Shown one piece after another: positions 20,810 through 31,199 of a stretch of 64,000 nucleotides of DNA. Position numbers and translations under genes: made by a program. How positions within the stretch are numbered: the first letter of the stretch is position 1; the number at the start of each line of letters is the position of its first letter. The notes beneath the pieces are model-generated. The model did no database searches. It was not told the origin of the DNA and saw only the letters and a program-made list of their open reading frames with translations. Location of the stretch: contig CM042148.1 of NCBI GenBank assembly GCA_023376005.1, forward strand, positions 76,719,165 through 76,783,164. Reading direction: 5' to 3'. The stretch is from Doryteuthis pealeii. Lineage: Eukaryota; Mollusca; Cephalopoda; Myopsida; Loliginidae.

Positions 20810-21650
20810 GTTCATCATTCAGATCTCATCTACCACTTGAGTTGTTACTGCAACTTAGTAATTAATATTAATCACATATTAGATTTATTTATTGCTAATT
20901 ACCCATTAACTCTCAGTATACTAAACAACTTTATGGCAAAAAATGTCCTTGAAGAAAGAGATTTAAACAAATTCCGAGTTCGAAATAAGATAAATAAATA
21001 AATAAATAAATAGATTGACTGCAAATTTTAGCCAGAGTCTTTATAAGTCAGCTGATTGTAGAGAAACTTTCCCATGGTGCTACACACATTTTACGTCACA
21101 CTTAAATGAAGTCACGTGAAGTCATCTTTTTACGGAAGTTTTTTTAATTTTTTTATTTCTTCATCTTAAAACAATGATGAATGATCTAGTACATTATGTC
21201 TTATTTGTTTTGTCTGTTTGTTTGTTTGTTTGTTTGTTTTTTGTTATTTGTTTCATTTTTTTTTTTTTTTTTTTTTTTTACTTGAGTTCTTTCTTTCCTT
21301 ATCTTCTCACATTTTTTTATTCAAAGATTCCTTTCTTCACCCTTTTTTCCCCCAATGTAAATCACTTTTTCCTCCGTTCATCACGTACTTTCAGTTTAGT
21401 TTTTTTTTTTTTGTTGTTTTTTATTTGTTTGTACATTTTTTTATTAAATACTTTCTTTCCTTATAGTCTCACTTTTTTCTTTATCTTTTTTTTTTAATTC
21501 AAGGATTCCATTCTTCACTTTTTTTTTTTACAACTTAAATCACTTTTTATTTCGTTCATCTCGTACTTTCCCGGGGTTTTTTGTTTGTTTGTGTACTTTA
21601 GTGATTTTTATTTTATATGTTTTTTAAGCTTAGATTACGCATAAGGCTAC
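20810..21650. other. T-rich DNA with (TTTG)n and poly-T tracts
   Basis: (TTTG)n at about 21214-21245 and T-runs at 21260-21280, 21400 and 21485. The F/L-rich ORFs here are the translation of T-runs. A 180-bp block around 21290-21400 recurs imperfectly at 21445-21575 (CTTTCTTTCCTTAT, CACTTTTT, TTCGTTCATC.CGTACTTTC), a diverged tandem duplication. Confidence 0.6.
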
Positions 21651-21877
21651 AAGACTAAGGCATCCTGTCAGGGCCGGATTTACCATTGGCCTAGGGCCCA
21701 CGGGTATTGGGAGGGGCCCACTGAAACTAAGGCGTCACGCAACGTGCCAGATTATAACCTTATTTCAAGTGTACACCGGGTATTTCATCTATCTATACAT
21801 ATATATATATATAAAGGGCAGTTTGTGCGTATGTATGTCCGCATGAAACTACGAAAATAAAACAATTAACGACAAAG

Positions 21878-21920
<43 letters not shown>

Positions 21921-21925
21921 GTCAT

Positions 21926-21967
21926 CCACAGACACGTGTTTCGGCATATCATGCCTCCTCAGTGTGG
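21926..21967 (-). ncRNA. hammerhead ribozyme, minimal type I
   Basis: 42 nt on the minus strand. Stem I CCACA/UGUGG; core CUGAGGA (position 7 is variable in natural hammerheads); stem II GGCAU/AUGCC with GAU loop; core GAAA; stem III palindrome CACGUG; then UC, so cleavage would follow GUC. All catalytic positions other than the tolerant position 7 match. Confidence 0.8.
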
Positions 21968-22219
21968 CTAGACACAACTATCCTTGGGTAGGGTTCGGAC
22001 TCACTGACCGCATAGTAGTCTGATATCTTATCCCCTCGCCCACTGACAGCTGATGCGGGGGCTGGTGTTTTTAAACTATTAAATACGTAGGCATGTATGT
22101 ATCATTCGATCACTGAGAGATCAAATTTCCGGAGAAATGATCATTGCTTATTTGCTTAGTAGTGAGAGTTAATTTAAATTACCAATTAGAGAGCTCATTA
22201 CCAAATTTATGGGAGCCAT

Positions 22220-22249
22220 CCACAGACACGTCATACCTCCTCAGTGTGG
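22220..22249 (-). pseudogene. damaged hammerhead in second monomer
   Basis: CCACA, GACACGT, CCTCCTCAG and TGTGG are present, but 12 bases covering the GAAA box and one strand of stem II are deleted compared with 21926-21967. It cannot form the catalytic core. Confidence 0.7.
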
Positions 22250-22911
22250 CTAGACACAACTATCCTTGGGTAGGGTTCGAACTCAGACTGACCGCATAGT
22301 AGTCCGATATCTTATCCCCTCGCCCACTGACAGCTGATGCGGGGACTGGTGTTTTTAAACTATTAAATACGTAGGCATGTATGTATCATTCGTCACTGAG
22401 AGATCAAATTTCCGGAGAAATGATCATTGCTTATTTGCTTAGTAGTGAGAGTTAATTTAAATTACCAATTAGAGAGCTCATTACCAAATTTATGGGAGCA
22501 TATATATTAATAAGTCATCCACAGACACGTGTTTCGGCATATATATATATATTAAATATCACCGGTTCCTGCTTTTTGTGCAAAAATTATGAACATTTGA
22601 TCTATATTCGAAGATATTTAAAAATTAGAATATACATAGAAATAGCATTGACATTTTACTTAATGTCCAGCATTTGTAAACCTCAAAAGTAAACAAATCA
22701 ATACACTAGGGTTTTTACCCCTCCCCTCTACCGAGGTGATGTAGAGTAACCACTTCTAGTTATGTAATATATCCCAAACCATAAGGGTTTATATCCAATA
22801 AATATAGAACCCAGTGTATGAAGCTCCTGTAAAATAAGTATAGGGATACAGAGGTCTTCAACTAGCGAGTTATTAGGTCCACCGATAAGTTTGGCCTAGG
22901 TTCTACAAGCA

Positions 22912-22990
22912 GGTTGGTTGGTTGGTTGGTTGATTTTAACGGCATATCAATCAGTCGGGGTTATGTCATGCCTAACGGTTAGGAAGTAAT
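22912..22990 (+). repeat. F4 fragment, left end
   Basis: GGTTGG run, TTTAACGGCATATCAATC, GGGTTATGTCATGCC. Confidence 0.65.
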
Positions 22991-23585
22991 ATATATTGTG
23001 TATTTATATCTATACTTTTTAGTAATTGGTTTTAACAATGTGTTAGCATTATTGGGGATTATGTTGTATGGTATTGATTTGTTTCATGTCTATATTCTAT
23101 GGTATAATTTCATTTCCTTCAAAAAGAACAGAATATCCTCCATGTTGACATTTTCAAATAGATCTTTCATATTGTTTGCATTAAAATAAAGGTTTCTGAT
23201 GTGAGCAACAAAAAAAAATGCATTCCATGAATAAGTCTTTAACAGTCAAAGGTGTTTGACATATTTCACCCTGTGGTTGTTGTTGTTCTTGTTTGAGTAT
23301 ATAGAAGTGCGTTAGTTTTGTGTGACCAATGCGTAATCGGGACACAAGTCCTGCATCCAGTGAAGATCATACTCCCAACCATTGGAATAAAGATTTACCT
23401 TTTTCTTTAGTTCATTCTTCTGTCTTCATTTTATTTCTTCTTGTATCTATTGTTTTCCTTCTTCCCTCTTTATGCTTATTAGTGTTTCTCTCTCGTTTTC
23501 TCCATTTAATTGTTCCTTCAGAATTTATTCAGTTTCTTATTTGTTTTTCTCTTCCCCCTTTTTCTTCCTTATCTATCTATTATAT
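22991..23585. other. unique T-rich DNA
   Basis: No motif found. ORF 23329-23592 is F/L/S-rich, reflecting a CT-rich strand, and extends into the adjacent Helitron end. Confidence 0.4.
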
Positions 23586-23588
23586 CTA

Positions 23589-24002
23589 CTAGAAAAATAA
23601 AAAAAACACCCTACGGGCGATGTAAAAATAATTTTTGAAAGATATTGCTTGAGGGGGTGGAAGTTAAAAATTAAATGTCGGAGAGTTTGAACTATAAATC
23701 ATGAAATCATCAAATTTATTAAAGGAGTAAAAAAACAAAAAAACAATTTGAAATCGAAACTAAGTTCTATTAACTTTGAATATCTATTAAAATAAAACAA
23801 ACTATATATAAATATATGATACCGGGGATGTATCTATTAAAACTTGTTTTAAAAAAACAATGAGGACTGTCTAATGTTGCATGCTCAAATTTTGAGTGTA
23901 TTTATTCTATGTTATGACGATTTCGGGTATAGTGACGTAAGCAGTGGCGTAGTTTTTGTTACAGACAAAAACCGGAAGCGAATCTCCATTATTAGTAGAA
24001 GA
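23589..24002 (-). mobile_element. non-autonomous Helitron, family B
   Basis: CTAG at 23589, CACCC/GGGCG hairpin region, and minus-strand TCTTCTACTAATAATGGAG start abutting T24003. It sits 3 bp from the left end of a repeat R copy. Confidence 0.85.
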
Positions 24003-24005
24003 TGT

Positions 24006-24485
24006 ATTAATACTCGTGCCCCTTAATTGTATGGTCGTTATCTTGAAGTAAAGCGATTGAAAACGCTAAAGTTGAACAGCGAAAAAGACAAACAAAAATT
24101 AAAATAAAACTAGCAGGACCTATGGATATACCACAGTTTGATAACGTTAGATATGTTTACTTAAGAGCTATTGTAAAATGGTTCAATATGTAAAAATTAT
24201 AATAATCTTGATTTAACTCTTTTTTTTCTTTCTTTCCATTATCTTTCCCCTAATCTTTCTTATATTCTTCTGTGTAGCATGTCCTTTTCTTCCCTTTCTA
24301 TATTATAAATACGAAAATGTCCATCATTTAATTGAGGTGATGACACTCATAAGAATTCGGCGGATAAACAACACCAGATAATCAGGATTTTCATTTTTGA
24401 ATTTCATCTTGGACAATCTGGACGGTCTCATTTTTAACCAGAGGGTGTTGCAAGATGATAACAGTTGTACTTCAATATAGATTTC
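24006..24485 (+). repeat. repeat R, near full length
   Basis: Left end TATTAATACTCGTGCCCC and AATTGTATGGTCGTTATC, the inverted complement of the R right end at 11411-11449. Internal landmarks: GGATATACCACAGT, TTTACTTAAGAGCTATTG, TCTTCTGTGTAGCATG, GTCTCATTTTTAACCAGAGG. About 480 bp with terminal inverted repeats and no ORF: probably a MITE-like DNA element. The right end of this copy is diverged. Confidence 0.7.
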
Positions 24486-24540
24486 TAGCCTGTATTTTTG
24501 TTCGTTCTAAGATTGCTTGCTTTTATTATTATTATTATTA

Positions 24541-25171
24541 CTAGCAAATATATGCACCCTCGGGGTGCAAGTATTTAAGTTTTAATGTAATAAAATATTT
24601 TATTAAATTAGAAAGGCTAATGAAACTAAATAAGAATTCAATAAAAAGATTTGAAACAGAGGGAGTATAATCGAAAAATAGAACAACTGAAACTTACTCT
24701 TCCGTCACTCTCGTCTTTAATTGTTTTTTTTTTTTCTAATTTAACTATTTAGTTAAAATAGGAAGTAAAGAATAAAATGACAGTTATTTTTTCTTGCTAA
24801 TGGATTTCATTTAAGATTCATTGAAGAGATTTTTGCTTATATTCATTAAGATAAAACCAAACAGTTCGAAATCAATAATACTAAGCACATATTTATTAAA
24901 ATCACATTTTTAATATCAATATGCAAATCAGCCTTCCCGTTCACAATGTAAACCGCTATTTTGTTGTATATATAAATATAATTGCATGTTGTTAGTATGT
25001 AGATAAGGTTAACAGTATTAATAATGTAAAACAATTTTATTAATAATTGAGGTTTAAATAAAAAATAAAATCATTGAGAATGTGACGTTAATGACTAACG
25101 GAATTGTGACTTAAGTAATAATATAGTTTCGGTTACAGACAGAAAAACACACAATCTCCATTATAATAAGA
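24541..25171 (-). mobile_element. non-autonomous Helitron, family A
   Basis: CTAG after (ATT)n, hairpin GCACCC/GGGTGC (slightly altered loop), and minus-strand TCTTATTATAATGGAG start between A and T. Confidence 0.9.
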
Positions 25172-25177
25172 TTATTA

Positions 25178-25570
25178 CTAGTACAAAATAAAAAACGCCC
25201 TCCGGGCGAGGTAAAAATAGATTTTTCAACATATTGCCTGAGGGGTGGGAGTAAAAGATTTAATGTCAGCGAGTTGGTACCCTAAGTAAGTAAAATTATC
25301 AAATTCATTAAAGGATTAAAAAAATAAAACAATTTGAAATGTAAACTTTAAATATGTATTAAAGTAAAACAAACTATATATAGATATATAATACCAGTCA
25401 TGTATTTATTAAAACTTGTTTTAAAAAACAATGAGGACTGTCTAATGTTGCATGCTCAAATTTTGAGTGTATTTATTCTATGTTATGACGATTTTGGGTA
25501 ATGTGACGTAAACAGTGACGTGATTTTTGTTACAGACAAAAACCGGAAGCGAATCTCCATTATTAATAGA
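25178..25570 (-). mobile_element. non-autonomous Helitron, family B
   Basis: Six bases after the family A copy and in the same orientation. CTAG, perfect hairpin CGCCC/GGGCG with TCC loop, and minus-strand TCTATTAATAATGGAGATTC start, between A and T. Confidence 0.88.
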
Positions 25571-25574
25571 TTAA

Positions 25575-25890
25575 TCTCAACTTACTCGGGTCGTTATCTG
25601 TTCTCCGAGGCAAAATAGAAAACTAGTTGAAATTTCACCTAAGAGACTACAATAAAGGATAAGTTCTATGTCCCCCTTGCTGTCGTCGTGATAAACAGTT
25701 GAGAGTTGAGCTTTTTTAAATAAATAAATATTTTTTTTTAAATAAATAAATGAATAAAAGCAACCAAAATTATTATGAAGATTTATAAAAGATTATTGTC
25801 TGGAGTTTACAGGTTAAAGTCTGCAGAGTGTACAGGCGAAAATAACAGAATACTTAACATAGTTTAACACTTGTAGTCGGTCATGGTTAA
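25575..25890. other. unique DNA
   Basis: Nothing recognised. Confidence 0.45.
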
Positions 25891-25894
25891 GGAA

Positions 25895-26090
25895 ATGAGA
25901 ACAACCCACCCCAATGGATTAAATGAAGGGTTTGGTTCAAAGTTCCGTGATGGATTTCAACAAGATGGTTCCCGAGTTCGACAAGAAACCTCTAAAAGGG
26001 GGCCGAGGGCATATCGGACAAAACGTTGTGTATGTAAAAATAAAGTTGAGAACAACAGTCCGAAAAATCTTAATAATGATTGAAAAATCT
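25895..26090 (+). repeat. hammerhead-associated repeat HB, degenerate
   Basis: Same order as the minus strand of 12950-13160: GGTTCAAAGTTCCGTGATGG, GATGGTTCCCGAGTTCGAC, GGGGGCCGAGGG, AAAACGTTGTGTATG, AAGTTGAGAACAACAGTCCG. The CUGANGA box is lost (CCTCTAAAA) and GAAA is AAAA, so no ribozyme is possible. The ORF here is accidental. Confidence 0.6.
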
Positions 26091-26094
26091 TGAC

Positions 26095-26945
26095 CCCTAA
26101 AATAAAGTAAAATAACTTACTCGCTCACTGTTTATTCACACATTGATTTTTGTCTTCTTCCTTTTCTCCCTCACACCCACTTGCTCTTCCTTTCTCCTTC
26201 CCACTGTTTTGTTTCCTTTCTCTTACCGTTCTCCGCACCGACGCCATGCGTCAATGTTTTCCCTGGTCTTTTTTTAGCTTTTAATTCCATCTCTTTCCTT
26301 CTTTCTTTGGTTATTTTGTTCGTTCTTCCTTCTAAGATTAGCACAAAGTCAATTATTTCGAGTCGCATTGTCTTCTCTTCGAATCAACCGTTCAGAATGA
26401 ATCAAGTGACCTGCAATAAAGCGTTCTTGCCTTTGCTTTTTACCCTTCAACAAATTCTCAGCAAATTATCTCACACTCACCCGCTCACTCTTTGCTTACT
26501 CTCCTCTTTTACTCTCCTCCTCATCCTTCCTTTGTTCATCGGTGGTCAATCGAGGTTACATAATGAATGTCTGTTAAAAGACAAACAAAAAGAGAGAAGG
26601 AAAAGAGAAGAATAAAGAAAAAGAAAAGAAAAGAAAAAAGCTCATGTCTGTTACTCGTCTTAATATTAGCAGTGACATGCTACTGCGACCGCAGAGTTAA
26701 GTTACTTGATCGTACGACAGCATGATTACTGTAGTTAACAGAAACACCAGTGAGAGAAGAAAAAGAAAAAAATACGATTAGTTCCTCTTCCTTCTTTTGT
26801 ACTAGCAGGTGATCGCGAAAGTCACAACCAAATTACCAAACTAAGTGGTTCTTCGCACTCGGGTAAGTCTTGTCTTTGTTCGTTGTTTTCTATCTAGATC
26901 GTTTGATATATTATTAGTCTGCCATTTTGACCTAACACCAACAGG
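26095..26945. other. CT-rich then AT-rich unique DNA
   Basis: Pyrimidine-rich + strand at 26140-26560, giving S/L/F-rich ORFs on + and K/E/R-rich on minus. No domain recognised; I do not call a gene. Confidence 0.4.
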
Positions 26946-26949
26946 AAAA

Positions 26950-27492
26950 TGTTGATTCTAAAAGGTTAACACTTTCTAATGTTATATACCTTCTTACTTC
27001 TTTTCTGTCGTCTAGTCTTCTGGCCGGATCTGGTATATCTTCTATCATCTATCTTCTATCTTGGTCTCGTCTTGTCGTGGTGTTTCTTGGGGACTCCGGG
27101 TCTTTGTCGGGGATCATTTCTTATCAGAAGCCTTGTGTCATTGTTAGCTTTTAGTAATAACAACAAGACTTCGATTTACTTTTGATGTTACTTTATTCCA
27201 GATCCCCAGACCAGACAATCACGCAGTGAGCTCACATCTTACTAGCTTCGCTTCTAAGTCCTAACTCTTACTGTAACTGCAACTAACTCCAACTGACTAA
27301 CTGAGTTGCTTACACATTAAACCGGAAGGGGGCTTTCTATCGGGGTTCCGTTTCTCACGGTTCTCCCCAGAACGCAAGGTGAGAGTGAGGTCAAACGCTG
27401 TCACTCACTCTCAAGGCCATCAGCTGTACTGATCGCCATAAGGATTTCTATACTACCTTAAAAAGATATTAGGGGTCCATAATTATGTAACA
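26950..27492. mobile_element. solo LTR, related to 13243-13786
   Basis: Begins TGTTGATTCT, shares TAATGTTATATAC, TTCTGGCCGG, TTATCAGAAGCC, AAACCGGAAGG, CTCACTCTCAAGGCCATCAG and ends TTATGTAACA. No matching flanking duplication was found, so its exact ends or its insertion history are uncertain. No internal region. Confidence 0.75.
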
Positions 27493-28275
27493 CTAAGATT
27501 AATAATTATAACAAGTTGAAATCGGGATTATACCACGGTATGATAATTTGATTACTACTTTTGATATGTTTAAGAGCTATTGCAAAATAATTTTGATATT
27601 TTGGACTGTTGTCTTCATCTTTATTGTGCATGTATAAACACAATGTTCAGACAGCTGTAACCTCGAGCCTTGTTTAGGTGTTTGTTTTGTTTTTTAGGTT
27701 TTTTGGGGTTTTTTTTTTCATTTACATTAAAATAGTGTCATCATCAGACAATAACCTTGAGTTCAAACGTAGTTTCAGAGCTAAGTAAATAAACACCTAA
27801 ACAGGTCCCAAGGTTACAGCGACCAGAACGTTGTGTTCATACATACCACAAAAGATGAGGACAACAGTCTGAAATTTCAAAATTATTCATATCAAGCCTC
27901 ATATCAAAATACAGACAATAATATTGCAAAATAGATCAATATATAAAAAGTATGATAATCTCAGATGAAATTCCTTTTCTCGTTTTTTTTTTCTATTTCA
28001 TCGAAACAGACGATAAGTGCTATCGCTTCCTATCTCTCATTTCTTTCTATATTTGGTTGCCTTTTTTTTCTACGACGTGTAGCACGTTCTTTACTTCCCT
28101 TTCTTTCCTCACCGTTAAAACGATATGGTCCATTATTTATCTGAAGTGATGACAGATCATAAAATCTTAACACATGCATTCATATATTATGACTCAAAAC
28201 GGAATGATCCATTATTTATTCGAGTTGATGACAGGGCATGATACACGTAGGTAGATAGTAGAGTATTAATGTATA
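27493..28275 (+). repeat. repeat R copy with a foldback insertion
   Basis: R landmarks at 27525-27590 (TTATACCACGGTATGATAAT, AAGAGCTATTGCAAAAT) continue at about 27916 (GCAAAATAGATCAATATATA, AAGTATGATAATCTC). Between them about 325 bp is foreign. The right part (28140-28275) contains a repeated TCCATTATTTAT..GA.TGATGACAG block. Confidence 0.65.
27591..27915. repeat. inverted-repeat insertion in repeat R
   Basis: Outer arms GGACTGTTGTCTTCATCTTT (27611) and complementary AGATGAGGACAACAGTC (27855), inner arms GTTTAGGTGTTT / AAACACCTAAAC and CACAATGTTC / GAACGTTGTG. It belongs to the same HB-like foldback group as 42930 and 52030. ATTGCAAAAT occurs on both sides, a possible target duplication. 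Confidence 0.6.
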
Positions 28276-28600
28276 GATAAAAAAATGTTTTCCGTCATCC
28301 ATGTTAACTCTTTTCAAACCGAATTTATTTCTAAATTCAACACTTGTACAGAACAGACTACCCATGAAAATAAATTTTGATTGTTTTAATGCACAGAATA
28401 ATCATAAAGAAATGTAATAGTTACTCTTATCTGGATGGTCAATGCAAGTTTCAATGATTTGCTTCAGTTATTTATTTATTTATTTATTTTTTTACTGAAC
28501 AATTAAGTTCCAAATTACGCCTTCACCGAGATACAATTCGGTCATTGAGCATATGTCTTTAATTTTTCCCTCCTCTATCCACTGAGAAGATATCGGGTTA
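28276..28600. other. unique AT-rich DNA
   Basis: A (TTTA)n-like run near 28470; nothing else recognised. Confidence 0.45.
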
Positions 28601-28611
28601 TGACCGATGGC

Positions 28612-28612
<1 letters not shown>

Positions 28613-28662
<50 letters not shown>

Positions 28663-28835
28663 GATAGGAGTACATCCGACAGAATGTGGTACAGAATATA
28701 GGGAAAATGTGGACAAAAGAACAACTCAAACAAGTAGATGTAGGAGATATGTTTCGTCTTGCCTTGAGCAGGACTTCAGTCTCCTACATCTACTTATTTG
28801 AGCTGTTCTTTTGTCCACATTTTCCCTCTATTCTT

Positions 28836-28886
<51 letters not shown>
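28613..28886. repeat. inverted repeat flanked by two (TA)n tracts, hammerhead remnant
   Basis: (TA)n at 28613-28660 and 28840-28886 bracket two inverted arms (TAGGGAAAATGTGGACAAAA and its complement; AGTAGATGTAGGAGA and TCTCCTACATCTACT). On the minus strand the centre reads GGAGA CUGAA, a GUCCUGC/GCAAGAC stem, GAAAC, and UCUCC: a hammerhead order whose CUGANGA box lacks two bases. Confidence 0.6.
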
Positions 28887-28888
<2 letters not shown>

Positions 28889-28889
28889 A

Positions 28890-29027
28890 AAACCTCCACG
28901 CGGACAGGTTGCGACACAAGCTCAATTTCTTAAGTAGAGTTTAACAGGCTTGAATTCAAAGTCTTCCTTCTCCTAGACTGGTTGCCAAACTAAGGGTTAA
29001 AGAGCCCAGTCTTGCTATTCTGTTGCA

Positions 29028-29030
<3 letters not shown>
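28890..29030 (-). mobile_element. SINE2 fragment, 3' half
   Basis: Complement of the SINE2 tail and CTAGGAGAAGGAAGAC segment. The head is missing. Confidence 0.7.
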
Positions 29031-29032
<2 letters not shown>

Positions 29033-29070
<38 letters not shown>

Positions 29071-29103
29071 CATACATGCATATATATGCGTGTGCGTGTG
29101 TGT
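29033..29103. repeat. (TA)n/(TG)n microsatellite
   Basis: (TA)n followed by short GTGTGCG repeats, between two oppositely oriented SINE2 fragments. Confidence 0.85.
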
Positions 29104-29310
29104 TTGCATTTCACATATCCTTGAGAAAGGTATTCATCCAACTATTCTCCCTTCATCTGTGGGTAAATGGTAAGGCAAACTGGTCTCTTTAACCTTGGTT
29201 AAGCAACCAGTCAAGGAGAGGGAAATCTTTGAATTCACACCTGTTAAACTCCCCTTAAGAAATTGACATTGTGTCACATCCTGCTCGTGCGAGGTGTGGA
29301 TGGTAAATAT
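29104..29310 (+). mobile_element. SINE2, 5' truncated
   Basis: GCATTTCACATATCC, TTGAGAAAGGTATTCATCC, TTAAGAAATTGACATTGTG and CACATCCTGCTCGTGCG. Confidence 0.75.
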
Positions 29311-29935
29311 ACAATTACATTAAAACAAAAATGTATGTCAATCCATGGTGAGCTATTCTGTACAAGCCTCCTAAATTCTTCCAGTTTAAAGATAACGTCA
29401 ATATTAAACAGACTTGAAACAAATTTATATAGCATGTACCAGTCTGATTCATAATTATTTCACTCGTTGCGGATTTTTTCGCACCAACGTTAATTGGTGG
29501 TCTTTCACTGGAATCTGAGTGACATCAAGGCTCCATGACTTTTCTGGGTATTCTTAGCCGTTGTCTGGATGGTCTCAATTATTCATCTGATTTCCAATTC
29601 CTCAAGCCTTTTTCCAGATCCTTAGAAACCGTTCCAAGGGCACCAACTATAATTTGTATCACATTCACCTCATGTTCCAGTGTTTTTGGGGAGGTTTTTT
29701 TTTTTTTGGGGGGGGGGGGCAGTTTTCTGACAATGTCCAAGTATTTGTCCATCTTTTCTTTCTCTTTCCTTTTCATCCTGTGATCCACCGGGATGGCAAT
29801 ATCTACTAGATGACAAGTTCTCCTCTTGTTAATTAACTGTAGGTCTGGTCTCCTGGCTTGGAATCCCTATCAGATTCCTCATAAGAGTAAGAAGATCTAG
29901 AACTTGCAGAAAAATACCGTGAACTTCCTTATACA
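29311..29935. other. unique DNA with a poly-T/poly-G anomaly
   Basis: At 29695-29719 a T-run is followed by a G-run (T13 and G11 approximately). No gene recognised; the small ORFs on both strands have no motif. Confidence 0.45.
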
Positions 29936-29939
29936 CAAC

Positions 29940-30195
29940 GGAAGCGCGTGGTGTAATGATTAAAGTCATGTGAAATGGACTCGTCGCCCCGAGTCCAAAT
30001 CCCTGACGTGGTAATTGCATTTCACTTAGCGCTAATACCCTTGGGAAAGGTATGAACCCTACTCCCCTTCCAGCTATGGATAAATAGCAGGGCATACTGG
30101 GCTAGGTAAACCAGTCTAGGAGAAGGAAAACTCTGAATTCAAACCTGTTAAACTCCGCTTAAGAAATTGACCTTGTGTTGGTAGATATATATATA
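29940..30195 (+). mobile_element. SINE2 with tRNA-like head
   Basis: Head GCGTGGTGTAATGATTAAAG and GAGTCCAAATCC, body TTAGCGCTAATACCC, and tail ending GACCTTGTG then (TA)n. The minus-strand ORF is a shadow shared with the copy at 10370. Confidence 0.85.
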
Positions 30196-30535
30196 TACAC
30201 ACAATGTTTCTTAACCCCTTACCTACCGATCCCAAGTATACTCGCTTTCGCGCATTGGTGAAAAAAAAAACTGCGACAAAGATATGTTGTATTTTATTCA
30301 ATGAAAATATCATTGTATCATTCATACTTTGAAGCATCATGTTTCCAATGTTCAAGCACGCAAAGGATGCAGAGTATGGTTTTCATCCCGCACGCCTGGT
30401 TATGGGGGTGGTGGGTGCATTTGACACCCGCGCATCCGGTAGTCAAGGGGTTAATAGGCACCGCCATTTTTAAATACCACGATGTTCTTTACTAAGTGGT
30501 GTCAAATCATATTTACCAGCAGTAGGCATAAATGT
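30196..30535. other. unique DNA
   Basis: Nothing recognised. Confidence 0.45.
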
Positions 30536-30538
30536 TTT

Positions 30539-31135
30539 GGTTTGGTTTGTTTTGTTTTACGGCATATCAACCTCAGTGGGTCATTTAATGCCGATAAAGT
30601 TTTGAAATAAATCAATTCTTAATGGATAATACAATTTTGTTTATTAACTCATGTTTTTCTATTTAACCCATAGATGGGACCCTAACAGGTACTACCACTC
30701 CGGGTCAGAGTGGACCAGGGAGCAATGGTGATGAAGGGGTGCTCCACATTCCCCAAACCTCCAAAACTGGAACCTCACCATCAGATAGAGTTTAACGTCA
30801 TTCCCAGGACATGTCGACCCGCAGCCACCGCCTTCTAGCACCCATATGATAAAAAGGGGTTGGGGCTTGCCATAAGGGCAATAGGGTTGGGAAAATCATT
30901 TAGTTGCTAGGGCTTGACGTGACCAGCCGATTGATCGGAGGGGGCCTCTCCGACCGCCCGTCTAGCCCAAGATAGGGTTAAAGTGGAGTATTGCATGTCA
31001 TGAACTGCTCATCCACCTTGGCTGTATCCTTAAGCATCACGGGTCGTCACCCACGGCCAACAGGTGGCCCCATTGGGGGAGTCTTACCCCTCTGCAGAGG
31101 TGCAGTCGGTGCATTCTAATGCCCCAGCCGACAGG
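30539..31135 (+). repeat. interspersed repeat F4, most complete copy
   Basis: 597 bp with every F4 landmark, from GGTTTGGTTTG/TTTTACGGCATATCAACC to GCCCCAGCCGACAGGGC. Used here as the reference for the fragments. Confidence 0.85.
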
Positions 31136-31199
31136 GCGGAGGCATAAATGTGACCAGCTTGTGAAAATGTGTAAAACTCGAGTTGTACATCGGAACAGA

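Larger units (their letters stand above)
21882..22547 (-). mobile_element. tandem hammerhead retrozyme-like element in (TA)n
   Basis: Three starts of the same unit: ribozyme CCACA motifs at 21926, 22220 and 22519, giving monomers of 294 and 299 bp; the third is cut after about 35 bp. Monomers are nearly identical and end TATGGGAGC. On the minus strand each contains a tRNA-like head (box A-like GTGGGCGAGGGGATAAGAT, box B-like GAGTCCGAACCC or GAGTTCGAACCC) about 30 nt before the ribozyme. Tandem 170-400-bp units with type I hammerheads are the known layout of animal retrozymes, whose RNAs circularise and are thought to be moved by Penelope-like elements. No ORF. Confidence 0.75.
21792..22759 (+). 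mobile_element. Helitron family C interrupted by a hammerhead element
   Basis: 5' part at 21792-21881 (TCTATACATATATATATATA, AGGGCAGTTTGTGCGTATG) and 3' part at about 22548-22759 (TAAATATCACCGGTTCCTGC to CCACTTCTAG plus T) flank about 665 bp of foreign sequence placed at the element's internal (TA)n. The continuous counterpart is at 41258-41537. This is the subfamily without the SINE3-like segment. Confidence 0.8.

Noticed and set aside
21174..21497. 107-residue F/L-rich ORF as a membrane protein
   Set aside because: Generated by poly-T and TTTG tracts; overlapping frame also open; no start context or domain.
21926..22523. Three regularly spaced repeats as a CRISPR array
   Set aside because: Spacing of almost 300 bp, homologous spacers and animal context; these are tandem monomers.
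27716..27760. CTGATGA on the minus strand as a possible hammerhead
   Set aside because: No GAAA box with a stem II follows, and no stem I partner is seen.
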